From: Reclinomonas americana ATCC 50394
Lineage: Eukaryota; Jakobida; Jakobea; Jakobida
Assembly: GCA_048213135.1 (NCBI GenBank)
Contig: PS015023.1
Coordinates: 112,314 to 176,313, forward strand
Reading direction: 5' to 3'
DNA: 64,000 nucleotides
Part shown: positions 1 through 11,700 of the stretch, piece after piece
How the letters are laid out: the number at the start of each line of letters is the position of its first letter
Position numbering within the stretch: position 1 is the first letter of the stretch
Program-made: the position numbers and the translations under genes
The notes under the pieces: model-generated
The model's input: only the letters and a program-made list of their open reading frames with translations
Told to the model about the DNA's origin: nothing
Databases searched by the model: none

Positions 1-542
1 CCTTGCGCTCAGCGAATCCCTCAGAGAAGAACTAGCAAGCGTGTGAGTTTTCCCTGTCCGCGTGAGTGAGTTGAGTGGCTCTCACCTGCTTGAGGGCAAT
101 CACTGGTGTGTAGGAGCACTCGTTGCGCAGAAACTGCACAGGTAGACACGGAGCAAGAGGTGAGAGAGATGTGGGAGAGACTGGATGAGGGCACATGCTT
201 AACTTTGAAGACGGTCTCCATGAACCGCTGGTCCGTCTTGGAGGCAAAGTGGTAGCCGCGGTCGGCCAAGTGCTTGCTCAGCGTACGCGAGAAGCGCACA
301 AACATGAAGCTGAGCAGCTGCAACAGCATCACTGGATCACCGTGCTCCACGCTGCGCGGGAAACAAGTGAGATGAAATCAATCTCTCACACACTCACACG
401 CATCGATATCCCATCTCGCGCGCATATGTTTTTAAGCATACACACACACGCACCTTCTCCAGTCCACTGGCAATGGGCAGCGCACGTGTCGCAGTGCCTT
501 TTGCAGGCGCTCCACATTGTTGTGCAAGTCGCCAGTCGACAT
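1..542 (-). CDS. CEP44: CEP44 centrosomal protein, N-terminal part (runs off the left edge)
   Basis: The readable exons on the minus strand are 454-542, 204-351, 86-133 and 1-31, with phases that agree across every junction. The protein starts MSTGDLHNNVERLQKALR. It continues through FMETVFKFLRNECSYTP and IALKQFFSEGFAERK, which follow the human CEP44 N-terminal domain closely in order and spacing (family: MATGDLK..., RFIDAVYKLLRDQFNYKP, KKQFIQCGFAEWK). CEP44 is a centriolar luminal and spindle protein required for centriole-to-centrosome conversion in animals, so the gene implies a centriole-bearing cell. Introns begin GTGCG, GTTAAG and GTGAG and end CAG or TAG. Only about the first 105 residues are here; the C-terminal part lies left of position 1. 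The start is the first in-frame ATG of the exon carrying the conserved MxTGDL motif. Confidence 0.85.
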
Positions 543-729
543 GGAAAAAGGCGTAACAATCAACCACCTTGCGTGGACGACTCACTCTCTCTCTCTCTCT
601 AGCACACAAGAGAAAAGCCACAGAGTGAGCACAAGCAACTCCCCTCACAAAGTCTGAGAGTCGGTCCGTGATGGGCCCCACTGACAACCTGCAAATCAGT
701 GTCCTAGTACCAGAAACGGTTTTTCAGTG

Positions 730-3700
730 ATGAGGCGAGAGAAGAGTAGCAGCACCCGGCTGCTTCTGGCAGTGGCGGCCACTGCTGCTGTGGTGGTGGT
801 AATGATGCTGGCGGTGGTGGTGGTGTCCGCAGAGACCACAGTGCACTTGCGTCGGCACGAGGTCACGAGCGACAACTCGGTGGCGTGGACTGCGCGTGCC
901 GAAGTGGAGGAGGAAGATGCCAAGTTGCGTGCCGCCCTCGCCCACCACCTGCTCCATTGTCATCATCCTCGTCTCATCTCTCTCCCCATCACAGCGTGCT
1001 GCGTCACGTGCAGACACTGCACAAGCGACGCGTGTTGGCCGACGATGCGCCGGCGGGTGGCGAGTACCGCCAGTCGTACATTGTCGCGCTGGCGGCGGAG
1101 GCACTGAGCAGTGGCGCGCATCGAGCGCATGCCATTGACGACATTCGACGCACGCTGACTGTGCTCGAGGTGGCGAGTGCCGATGCAGTTGCGGCACACA
1201 CAGATGACAACGACAAGTGTTTTGTTGTGGCGAGAGAGGACTCATCATCGCACAGGTGGACGCATCGGAGCTTCCGTCGACCGAGGTGACGGTGTCGCTG
1301 TTGCCGCCGAGTGGTGTGCTGGTGTTTTGCACGCCGCAGACGGCCCGCGCCATTCAGGAGCTGCCGCAGGTGGCGTGGATTTCATTGTTCCGACCGGAGC
1401 ACAAGTTGAGCGAGTCGGTGGAGAACCTGGACGAGGCCGTCGAGGAGGACAACCAGGAGTATGTGGGCGAGGCTCGTGCGCAGCAGTTGGTGGAGCGCAG
1501 TGCCAGCCTGTTTGGCGATCGTCTTGGCGAGCTGCGCAAGGCGTTGAAGCGTTTGACTCGCACGGCGCGTTCCTACCGGCTGGGCCTGGGTCGCGACGTG
1601 CTGCAGACCACGTTCCGTGTGGAGTTGGCGGCTCATCCGGGCGAGCTGACTGCCGAAGGGTTTGCCGAGGGCCTGCGCCAAGTGCTGGCCGATCGTTTGC
1701 CTGGGCACGGTACTTATACGCTTCCTCTCTTCCTTTGCATTGTGACCTTCGCTGTCTTGAGCGCTCATTCTCTTTGAGTACCTCTCAGTGCACGTCAAGG
1801 CTGCTCGCGACATGGTCCTGGTGTCGGTCACCGGAAGCGATGCCGAGTCCGCTCTCGGTCTCCTCTCGAAGATTCCCCGTGTGACGTGGGTCGAGGTGCG
1901 CCCACTCATTTGCCTTTCTGTTTTTGCACGCCTCCTTTGCTGATTCTTTTCTCCGCACAGCGCCATGCTCCGCGCCGCATCATGAACATGCACGCTCGCG
2001 GCATTACGCAGTCGGGCACACCGGCGTCGGCTCCGTTCGCCAACGTGCTGACTGGCGAAGGACAGCTTGTTGGTGCGTGTGCGCCGTGAGCATCGCAAGA
2101 CCACTCTAGATCTGACCTGTGCGTGACAGCGGTGACGGACACTGGTGTCGATACTCGCTCCTGCTTCTTCCACGACAAGGNNNNNNNNNNNNNNNNNNNN
2201 NNNNNNNNNNNNNNNNNNNNNNNNNNNNNNNNNNNNNNNNNNNNNNNNNNNNNNNNNNNNNNNNNNNNNNNNNNNNNNNNNNNNNNNNNNNNNNNNNNNN
2301 NNNNNNNNNNNNNNNNNNNNNNNNNNNNNNNNNNNNNNNNNNNNNNNNNNNNNNNNNNNNNNNNNNNNNNNNNNNNNNNNNNNNNNNNNNNATCACGAGG
2401 TGCCGTTCACTCGCACGCCGGACACTCTGCCGTCGTCACCGCACCGCAAGGTCCAGGGCTACTGGAGCTTCATGGACGGCCACGACGTGGCGCACGGTCA
2501 CGGCACGCATGTGGTATGTGGTCACGAATGTGTTTCAAGGAGAGTGCGGGAAGAGGCTGAACATGGCTTTTGCCCCTGTAGACTGGATCGGTCACTGGTA
2601 ACGCGGGCACCGACGCCATCCTCAAGTCGTCGAATGGCATGGCGCCGAATGCTCGACTGCTGTTCACCGACATTGGGTGCAGCAACGCAGGCGGCTGCAC
2701 GTGCCCGGCCAATGTGCCGTGCGACTGTGACCTGGAGGCGACTGGCAAGTGCAAGCCCGGTGGCGGCGCACTGTACATGCCGCTGTCGATTGACGGCTCA
2801 CTGCTGCCGTTCTCGTACCGCAACGGCGCGCGCATCTCGTCGAATTCGTGGGGTTCCAGCGAGAACAGCTACTCGCTGTCGTCCAAGTCCCTCGACATGT
2901 TCACCTATGAGCACAGAGTTTCGTGCCGCCGCCCTCTCACTCAACCAAACGCTTTACACACTAACACTGTGATGGTGCAGGACTTTTTGCAGCTGTTTGC
3001 CGCCGGCAACAGTGGCGACGACGGCTTTGGCACACTCGGTTCGGAGGCCAACTCGAAGAACGTGCTCGTCGTCGGTGCTTCGCACGCCTCGAGCGACGCG
3101 TACGCGCTGGTCACCAATCAGCTGAAGGACTTTGATGATGTGGCGGTGGAGATTGGCGCCCTGATCTGGGAGCTGTACGACTGCGACTTGGAGGAGCTGC
3201 CGACCAGTGAGTATACTCTCTTCTCGAAGAAGGGATTGTTCGCCTTTGTCTCACGTTGATGTGTGTGGCAGGCAACTGCGAGTTCGCCAAGCGCATTAAT
3301 GCCTCGGCCTCGTGCTGCGACACCGAGTCGGAGGTCTGCAAGACGCCACTGAAGGATGCCAACAGCACCGCGTGCGGTTGCGTGTTCCCTCCTTCCAAGA
3401 TCGACCTGGGCAACATTTGCTGCAAGTCGTGCGCACAAAAGTCCGTCGCTCGTCTCACCGACTACATTGCCGGCCCGCTCTCCATGGCGTCGTTCAGCAG
3501 CCGCGGCCCGACTGGTGACGGTCGCATCAAGCCGGATATTGTGGCTCCGTTGCGCCCCCCTCTCACTTGTTTCTCGTGCACCTCCTCCTGGAAGCTCACG
3601 AGCAAAACAGGGGAGCCGTGATTGTGTCGGCACGCGCGTATGACACGCAGGAGTCGGATCATGTGTGCGGCGCGCAGCCAGGTTGGTGATCTTGTCACGA

Positions 3701-4877
3701 GAAGCACAGCCCACGATGAATGCTGACTGGTGTTTCTGTGTGCAGCTACCGATCTGCGAGAGCATGTGACGGAAATGCAAGGCACCAGGTTTGTTGTACT
3801 CTCTCTACTCATCTTGTTGTACGAACAACTCATATTGATTCTTTCCGCGTGCACACAGCATGGCCACTCCTGTCACTGCCGGCAATGCGGTGCTGCTGCG
3901 CGAGTACCTCACCAAGTACTACCCCAACCCTGCTGGCCAGGTGTGTATGTCAGTGCCATCAGTTGCACCGCAGTGCTTGATTCTCAACTATGTACTTTTT
4001 TGTTGGTGCCGACAGGCTGAGGGCGCACAACCGATTGCCAACCCGCCGGCGTCACTGATGAAGGCTCTGATGATCAACGCTGCCGTCAACATGACGGGCG
4101 GCGTGTGCGATGCTGACAATGCCGACTGTGCCAAGAATCTGGGTGCCTGGAGCCCGCTGGTCTCCGGCTTTGGTCTGATGCGTCTCGACCGCGTCATTCC
4201 CGTCGATGCCAACAGCCCACGGTGCGTTTCGATGGGGTGCAGTGACACACGGTTTCCATTACCATCCATCTGACTCTTTTGTCTCACAGCACTCGTGTGT
4301 TGGCTGCCGAGACTGTGAAGCTGACGGTGCAGCAAGATGTGCAGTCCTACTCGGTTGCCGTTGATGCCTCGGCCACGGTCAGTCAGTCAGCGTGCAAATG
4401 CTTCTTCTCATTTGCCAAGTGACTCACATGTGGGGGAAAACACAGAACGACCTGGTGGTGACACTGGCGTGGACCGACATTCCGCCGGCCATGAGTGCCA
4501 AGTGGTCATTGGTCAACGATCTCGACCTGACGGTGGAGACACCGACGGGAATGGTGCTGCGTGGCAACGGTGCCGAGTCGAAGGACTGGCTGAACAATGT
4601 GGAGCGTGTGGTGGTGCCGGCGCCGCGGGTCTCGGGCAACTACAAGATTTCCGTCAAGGCGTTCGCTCTGGCCACTCGCGACCAAGATTTTAGCCTGGTC
4701 GTCAGCGGCTTGCCTGCACCGCCGACCAAGCCCTCCACTCCTCCCTCTGGCGACAACGGCAACAACGATTGCGGTACTGGGTGCAAGGTGGGCCTCTTCG
4801 GCATGGCGACGGCGGCGGCGGTGTTTTTGGTGGTGGCCCTGGTGATGCTCATCAAGGCGTACAACGGAAAGCGCTAA
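730..4877 (+). CDS. Membrane-anchored subtilisin-like (S8) serine protease with Cys-rich inserts, assembly gap inside
   Basis: Exons: 730-923, 995-1187, 1256-1709, 1789-1895, 1961-2072, 2130-2513 (contains the N gap), 2582-2917, 2981-3206, 3272-3548, 3611-3681, 3746-3788, 3859-3940, 4016-4221, 4290-4377, 4446-4877; phases agree. Residues 1-35 are a signal peptide or anchor. The catalytic triad is visible: Asp in AVTDTGVD (about 2135), His in AHGHGTHV (about 2500) and Ser in GTSMATPVTAGN (3783-3890). The oxyanion Asn is in LFAAGNSG (about 3000). Cys-rich inserts lie between His and Asn (about 2680-2760) and between Asn and Ser (3272-3460). A jelly-roll-like region follows, then a membrane helix (about 4795-4858) and a short basic tail ending AYNGKR. 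The product is a secreted or endomembrane type I protease of roughly 1,070 residues; its substrate is unknown. The reading frame does not match across the gap, so the gap length is not exact or hides an intron. Confidence 0.9.
2181..2391. other. Assembly gap (run of N)
   Basis: There are 211 undetermined bases inside the catalytic domain of the S8 protease, between the Asp and His motifs. The coding frame before the gap (codons starting at 2132) differs from the frame after it, so the gap is not a precise coding length. Confidence 0.99.
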
Positions 4878-4967
4878 AGGAAGAGGGACTGGGAAAGAAA
4901 AAACAACATACAACCAACCATGTAGATGTTTAGCCAACAGTGTACACATTTTCCTATTGTGACTTGT

Positions 4968-5402
4968 TTATCGAATCGTGGCCAGCTGCAGCCACGTGCT
5001 CCAGTCGTCCACTGACAACTCGCCGTCGACCTCTAGTGACTCCGGGGCCTCGGCAACCCACGAGGCAACGGGACGGTACGGCCCATACACGCCGTGCTTC
5101 TTGAACTTGCACGAGCCAGGAAGCAGAATCTGTGCACTCGGAAGAACTCAATCGAAACGCGCGACAAGTCGCCTCGAGTCGAAAGAAACCATACCTCGGC
5201 ATACCGCGCCAGCAAAAACTCCACAGTCTTGCACCAGTAGTCCTCGGAAAGTGCTGGATCGGCGGGAAAGTCGACAAGCAGTGCAGCGAATTCAGCTGTG
5301 CACAAAAGGGTGAGCAAATTTGTGCGACGACCACCAGTATCCCAATCGATCGCGCGTGACGCAACACCACAGCGACGGCCGCGCCTCCACCAACGCCTTC
5401 AT
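4968..5402 (-). CDS. Small conserved-looking protein of unknown function
   Basis: Exons are 5366-5402, 5195-5295 and 4968-5129, with GTTGCG and GTATGG donors and CAG acceptors; phases agree. This gives about 100 residues starting MKALVEARPSLW and ending in a Trp-containing acidic tail (DDWSTWLQLATIR). The middle, SEFAALLVDFPADPALSEDY, is acidic and followed by YWCKTVEFLLARYAE, probably helical. The frame stays open upstream of this ATG to about 5483 (FHLVFPEWRLPGG), so the true start may lie further 5', possibly in another exon; an in-frame TGA at about 5494 prevents a simple extension. I do not recognise the family. It lies back to back with the next plus-strand gene, and the two would share a compact promoter of about 165 nt. 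Confidence 0.55.
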
Positions 5403-5568
5403 CGTCGCCTGCTGCAACTCCAGTTGCGCACCACCAGGCAACCTCCACTCGGGAAACACCAAATGAAAGCCGTCGCGCACCTGTGCGGACGCGTGTCAGC
5501 CGTCGTGCCACGTCATCATCATCGCACGCCACGTGTTTCGTTGTTTTTGTCGAGCAAAGACGACGACG

Positions 5569-6786
5569 ATGTTGTCTCGTGCGGCTATCCTCGTGTTGAT
5601 CCTCTCAGTGCTCTGCATTGCCTCTGTCTACGCGGCCCGACCGCCGGTGAGCACTCCGCGTGCAATCGCCTCAACGACGAACAACATGTGCGATCCACGC
5701 GTGCCTCACTCATCATTCTCCCGCTTCTCTCTCCTCGCCTCTGTATGCGCGTGTGTCTGTGTGCGTACGTGCTCTCTCAGGACTTCCCACCCGACGATCA
5801 CGTCATCCCACTGACAGGTCAAGACCCCATTCCGGCACCCTCGCGCGAGGACGTTGACCGACGCACACGCGAACGCGAGGAGGCCGTCATTCGCCAGAGT
5901 GGCAAGGTCTGTCCCCGCCCACCTTCTCCCCCTTCCCACCTCCCTCAGACACTGACTCGAGAGAGTTGTCTCGCTCACACAGACGCAGTATCCGTTCGGT
6001 ATGATGACGAAGAGAAAGAGAAGATGCAGATAGGAAGAATCTGCGTGACTGACTTCGTGCTGCAGCGATCGAGGATCCCAACATCCAACACGACGTGCTG
6101 GTGTGGGACGGCGGACCACCGTCCACCATTCCCGATCGTGACATTGAGGTGAGAGAGAGAAGGAGTGGGATCAAACAAGTTCGAATCTCGCTCAAAAGCA
6201 CTCTCTGTCTCTGTGCAGCTGTGGCAGTCATCGGTGTGGTCTGGTGGCCACTTTGGTGTTGGCTTCGGCAACACCACTGTCACGCTCTTCGAGTGTGCCA
6301 TTCCCGTGTGCGATCTGAGCAAGAATCCTGCCTACTCGGTGGTGCAGGTGCGGAAATCTGCGTAGGCGCTCTATCGCTGTCACTGTCTCACTGGTGGTGC
6401 GCGTGCAGAACAAGTGCGAGTTCCCGCTGGTGGATCCCCGCCGCGCCATCACATGGACGGCGACGGCATTTGGTGCCGATGCATGTTGCGTATCCCCATT
6501 TCTCTCCCCTCTTTCTCTCTCTCTTTACACATACTGACGATGTGCACGCAGTGGGACCTGGTGAACCCGCCTCGTTCCCCATGGACTCGCACTGGTTTGT
6601 GTCGCTCTCTCGCGGTGCCATTCACGTGCGTCACGACTACTGCCATCTCCCACGCAAAAAAGTGCCTCACTGCGCCTCCCTCTGCAGACCTATGTGCGCC
6701 ACCCGCCTCCCGACACTGCGTGCCCCACCCATCTGACCACACACATGGTGGCTCGTCTGCTTCTCGTCTCGTACGGTCGGCCATGA
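5569..6786 (+). CDS. Small secreted protein of unknown function
   Basis: Exons are 5569-5646, 5781-5898, 6066-6148, 6219-6347, 6409-6484, 6552-6625 and 6688-6786, giving about 218 residues with consistent phases. Exon 1 encodes a clear signal peptide (MLSRAAILVLILSVLCIASV followed by YAARPP). The mature part has an acidic Pro-containing stretch and a Trp/Gly-rich core (LWQSSVWSGGHFGVGF) with several cysteines (FECAIPVCDL, NKCEFPLVD), suggesting a disulphide-bonded extracellular or lumenal domain. The donor of exon 2 was chosen for phase (GTGGCA) and is the least certain junction. No family is recognised. The gene ends only 29 nt from the 3' end of the convergent gene on the minus strand. Confidence 0.6.
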
Positions 6787-6814
6787 AAGAAAAAGGAAAG
6801 AAAGAGACCGACGT

Positions 6815-7797
6815 CTACCCCGTGCTCTCCTCCCACACCGAGTGCACAGGGACAGTGAAAGCCTCCCACTGTGTGTGTGAAAGAGTGTGTTCTCACCGCA
6901 GTGCCAGTGGGTCGATCGAGAGCGTAGGGAGCCGAGCGCGCCAGCAACAAGACTCGAGTGCGCAAGCCGCGCGGCGCAAGCGACAAGAGCACGCGCGCCA
7001 GCTGCGCTGCCATAGTCACCACGTCGACAGTACGCTCGACCGCACCACTCGCCGGCAGCACGCAGTCCAGATCCACATCCACAAACACGGGCATGTCCAC
7101 GGAGGTGTCGCCGAGGCGCTCCGGAATCTCCATGAGAAAGAGCGAGTTGCCGTGCTCGTACGTGTCACACGGCACATCCAGCAGGTCCTCTCGCGCCAAC
7201 TGCGTCACCGCTACTCCCTCCGTCAGCACCATTCCACCATCTCCAAACACTCGTTCGAGGAGGGCGCGTACCCTCAGCGTACAACTCGAGAAACATGCGA
7301 TGATCGTCGGCAGTCGGCAACAGAAATCTCCGATCGCTGCGCATGCAGTGATGTGTGGCCACCGTGCGCAGCTTGCCCGGCGTGTTCTCCGGCAAGTGCA
7401 CTTGCATTCTCACCCCAGAGCCTGCGCAGAGAAGAACTCAGTCAACATGGAGAGTGTGGGCGAGAGAGAGAGAGGGAGGGGGCGAAAAGTGTGACTGACT
7501 TGCCGCCACCATGGCCGCCGCAGTGACCTCCGAATCCAGTCGCTTTCGCACGCGCTTGGCCGAGCGAGACTCCGACGACACCTCAAACGCACGCATCCAC
7601 TGGTGCAGGCGCAGAACAGCAGGCAGTGGATCACGTGACTGAGAGGCCTCTGTGTGCACACACACACACACACGCACGCATCATGTGTGTGGGTGCTTGT
7701 GTATCAGGCACAGAAGAAGTGTCGACTTACCCGCTGCATAGGCCGGGCGATACGCTGCAAAGCCCTCCGTGTAGGGTCGATAGTTGGGATCGCCCAT
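6815..7797 (-). CDS. Unknown protein, reading frame broken by an apparent frameshift
   Basis: The start is MGDPNYRPYTEGFAAYRPAY (ATG at 7797). It is spliced to exons reading QSRDPLPAVLRLHQWMRAFE (about 7520-7655), then RMQVHLPENTPGKLRTVATH (about 7275-7430), then LRVRALLERVFGDGGMVLTE and on to FLMEIPERLGDTSVDMPVFV (about 6890-7275). A last small exon ends HSVWEESTG at 6815. Between DDHRMFLELYA and LRVRALLERVFGDGG (near 7275) the frame shifts by one base with no plausible intron, because only about 20 nt are available. This suggests a sequencing or assembly indel or a recent mutation. The protein is mixed alpha/beta with no recognised domain. Confidence 0.5.
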
Positions 7798-7875
7798 TCC
7801 TCAACGCGCGAAAACACACAAGAAATGAAATCCGGCAAAGCGTGACAGGTTTCTCATCTCCAACACTCATACGAG

Positions 7876-8587
7876 ATGACTGTTCCGGAGAAGGTGCCCG
7901 AGTCAGAGGAGGCACCGCTGCCGCCTGACGGACCCACAGTTGCGCGTGACATTCTTCTCTCTCTCTCACTCTCTCTCTCACACACTCTGAGTGCTTGCAG
8001 ATTGGTCGCGCCACCTGGACGTTCCTGCACTCGCTGGCGGCCAACTACCCGCGACGCCCATCGCCAGAGTTGCAACGCACAGCCACTGTCTTTATGGAGG
8101 TGCGACATTGTGTGTGTGATGATGATGCAAGCATGCTCACATACAGAGAGAGCGCAGTCGTTTTCTCGATTGTACCCGTGCTCAACGTGCGCGGAGCATC
8201 TGCGTGAGGTGATGAAGGGAATGCCGCCGGAGACGTCGTCGCGAGAGGCCTTTTCCATGTGGATGTGTCGCGTGCACAATGAGGTCAATGCGGTCACTGG
8301 CAAGCCCGTGTTTGATTGCTCCAAGTGGCGAGAGTACTATGGCGACTATGATGGTGCGCCTTTTGTGTGATTCACAGTCTCGCCAGTGCACTGAGACGCA
8401 TGGTTGTGTGTGCATGTGGGCAGACGATGGTGACGAGGACGCGGAGAAGAAGGAGTGCAAGAAGCCTGCGTGTAACGACGCAGCGAGTTTCCAGTCGATG
8501 TTTGGGATGAACAAGAAGGCCACGCACCTGGTGGCACCGTCGCCGCCCAATGCCGCCATTCGTAAGGAAGTCGTCACTGACTCATGA
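7876..8587 (+). CDS. ERV1: FAD-linked sulfhydryl oxidase ERV1/ALR
   Basis: Exons are 7876-7938, 8001-8099, 8158-8353 and 8424-8587 (phases agree), giving about 173 residues. The Erv1/ALR core is complete: GRATWTFLHSLAANYP (FAD-binding helix 1), LYPCSTCAEHLRE with the redox CxxC next to FAD, and MWMCRVHNEVNAVTGKPVFD followed by CSKW, matching the family's HNxVN and structural disulphide. The acidic C-terminal tail carries a CKKPAC pair that might serve as a shuttle disulphide. The N-terminus is short and lacks the CxxC shuttle arm seen before the core in yeast Erv1, as in several protists where the shuttle sits at the C-terminus. The predicted role is the mitochondrial intermembrane-space disulphide relay (regeneration of Mia40 where present). 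An Erv2-like secretory role is less likely because no signal peptide is visible. Confidence 0.93.
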
Positions 8588-8794
8588 TGGCCTGCTTTGT
8601 TGCAAATAGTAGATCCGTCAGCCGCGGGGCCGCTGTTGCTCTCGCGAGAAACCCCACCCTCCCCCCTTTTTCGCACAGCATCGCAACTACAGTAGCAGTG
8701 CAGTGCAGCACCCAGCACGTAATAGAATAAGTCGAACCACCATTCGTGGATAACTATGTTTTTGATTTGTACACTTTGTCATCATCATCGTCTC
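8588..8794. other. Convergent intergenic spacer
   Basis: This is the spacer between ERV1 (+) and the 3' end of the large coiled-coil gene (-). It contains an AT-rich stretch near 8720-8790 with aatagaataa, plausibly overlapping polyadenylation signals for both genes. No gene is seen. Confidence 0.5.
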
Positions 8795-11700
8795 TTACTT
8801 CTTTTTCGCGGCCAGCAGTGGCTCTGTCGACTTTTCCGACGTGAACGAGGTCGCCGTGGTTGGTGTGCGCACATTGATGGGCGTCGGTTCGTTGTCGGTG
8901 TCGGCCTCGAAGTCGTCGTCCGTGTACGCGTCGTCGTCGTCGGCGGGGTTGTGCGTCGAGCGCAACAAGTGCTGCTGCGGGGCCGACTGCCGACGCGTGT
9001 CAGCTGTCGGTTTTAACCTCGTGGCCACAGGCGCCACTGCCGGCGACGGTGGCGATGCAGGTGGTGAGGGTCCCGGCTGCGACGTGGGTGCAGTTGCTGT
9101 CGCTCGCTGCGCCGCCGGTGGTGAGGAGGCAGTCGGTGACAGCGCCAGAGGCGACGGTGCGCCGGCAGCACGCTGTCCTTTCTGCAACAGTGCGTTCTCG
9201 CGTTGCAGCTCATCCAGTTGACGGAAGAGTTGAGGCGAGGGTACGTTGGTGGACATGGCCTCCAGTTGCGCCTTTAGCCGATCGCGTTCCTCCGTGAGCT
9301 GTGCAACCAGAGGGAGTGTCAATGTCGCTGCGAGTGCGCGTCGTGAGGGGCAAATAGATGGAATACACACCTCGAGGCGCTCTCGGTCGCACACGCGAAG
9401 CATCGCCTGCGTGCCATACAGAGTCGATCGCTCCTGCTCCAACTGCGCATCGATCAGTCAGCAACCCTCGCCGAGCATACATATCATATTTCACGACTCA
9501 GTCAACCGCACCTTACGTTCCAACAGCTGGTACTGCGTGCGCTGCGCGTCGAGTTGCTCCTGTTGCTTCTCGTTCTCCTCCAGCAGCTCGCTGACCGATG
9601 CGCCCTTGTCGCTGTCGTTGGGCGGGGGCGATCGGATGGCCTCGGCAGCAGCAAGACGGGCGGTCAGATCGGTGATGACCCATTCCAGCTCACGCGCCTC
9701 GGACGCCATCTCATCGCGCTCCGCGACCGCCTCACGCACACGTGCCTCGAGAAGCGGAATTTCCTTTTGCAGCCCCGCAATGTCCCATCGTGCCTGCGTT
9801 TGTGCGAGTGAGCGAGTGGCGATCCATCACCCACGTGTAACCATCCTCACGACGCACCCGCTGCTCGTGAGCCGTAAAGTTCTTCTTCTCTGTCTCCAGT
9901 GCTTGTCGCAGTGACTGGTTCTCCTGCTGTGCCTGATGCAACAGCAAGTGCAACTCTTGCTCCGTCTGTGCAAGGTCAGGGACGATGTGCGCAGAGACAC
10001 GAACACCTGCAACTGCCACTCACCTCGCCTCCCGAGACCACGTGCACCATCTCCTGACTCGATCGCAAATCACCCTCCAGAGTGCGAATGCGCTGCTGGG
10101 CCAACTCGAGTTCCTTGTGTGTGCGTGGCGCAGCAATTTCATCAACAACAACGACTATGATGAAGGCACTTGCACACCCTCCCAGATATACACCTTTCGC
10201 AAATTCTCGAGCTGTGCGTTCTGGCTGGCCAGCGTCTCCTCCAACTCGAACACACGCATGCCCGTGGTCGCAGAGGGACTCTGGATGCGCTCGTGAGCAC
10301 GACGCAGAAGATACCATGGGGGATGATGTTGTACTCATACCTCGCGAGCTCCAACTGGCGACGGCGGCGCGTGCTTGCTGCCGTGCACCGGTGGCAGTGG
10401 CGCTTGTGAAAGTGTTCGCGGTGAACCAGCCACCGGCGACCGTGGAGTCAGTCGCCGCATCGACTGCGCTCAGGGCATTGTTTAGTGGAATGAAATGGCA
10501 GACACAAGGCGCTCACACAGTCGGCTCACCTCTGGAGTGCCGGCCGCAATGCCCTCAAGTTCCTGTATTCTGTTCCACATGCGCCGTTTCTCGTCGTCGC
10601 TCACTCGCAACCGCTTCGTGAGATCCTGTACACGTGGTGAGAGTCGGCAACGTGCCAATCGCTGCAACTCTTGCACACTTCTGCAGACCTCCATTGCTTC
10701 CATCGATTCTGCTTTGCTGAGACGACCCGTTCGTCGTTCCTCCTCCAGCTCGTCAGTGATTTGCAACAACTGCGATTCCAGCTGCGCCACCGACTCTCGC
10801 AGCGCGCCCTCGGTCTGACTGCGCAGTGATTTTCTCTGCCAGCAACATTTCTGAGTAACGGCCGGAGCAATCCTGCGTCTCTCTGCCGATTCAACTCACC
10901 AGCTGCAGGCGCTCGCCGGCGACTGGTGCACTAGATGCGACCTGTGACAAGGCCAGCAGCGCATTGCACACGGTTCCCTTGACCACCAGATCTGCTGTTG
11001 TTGTGATCACATCCTCTTCCAGGGCACTCTGTGCTCGCATGGTCTCCTCCAGTGCATTGGTGCATTCGTGCTGCGTGCGCAACAGTGCATGAGCACACAC
11101 TAGCACAACGCAGACACCGCGAGTCGGCATACCAGCTGCTGTACCAACAGGTCGTGCTCCTCACTCGACGCAGCAGTAGTCGACAGGTTGGCCCGCTCCG
11201 TGCGATTGGCCATCTCGGTGGCTGCCATCAGCTCGCCGGCGAGTCGATCTCGATCCACCACGGCCACGCACAGCGCGTCTTGTGCGCGACTAATGTCCTC
11301 CTGCAGTTGCGTGCACTTTTGCTCACCACGCACAGCATACGCTTGTGCGGCGTCGCGCTCGGCCAGCGCCGCCTCCAGCTGTGCGTTCAACTTTTGCGGC
11401 ACCTCCTCGGCGGCCTCCAGCTGCTGCTTCAGCTGCTCCACTTGCGCTCGCAGCGCAGCGATTTCCTCACCAGTCTCCTGTACCGCATGCAAACAACGAG
11501 CAAGAATTACACCGGTGGCTCAGCACAATCGACTACCCACCTATCACTGCCTGCTCGCACCTTGCGCACGCGGTCTGTTGTCTCCGCCAACACGTCACGC
11601 AGCACGGAGTTGGAGAGCGCACTCGCCGACACCTGCTGCAAGCGTTCCTGCTTCTCGTGCAAATCACTGGCCGCGGTCGACGCCTCGTACTTGGCCTGCT

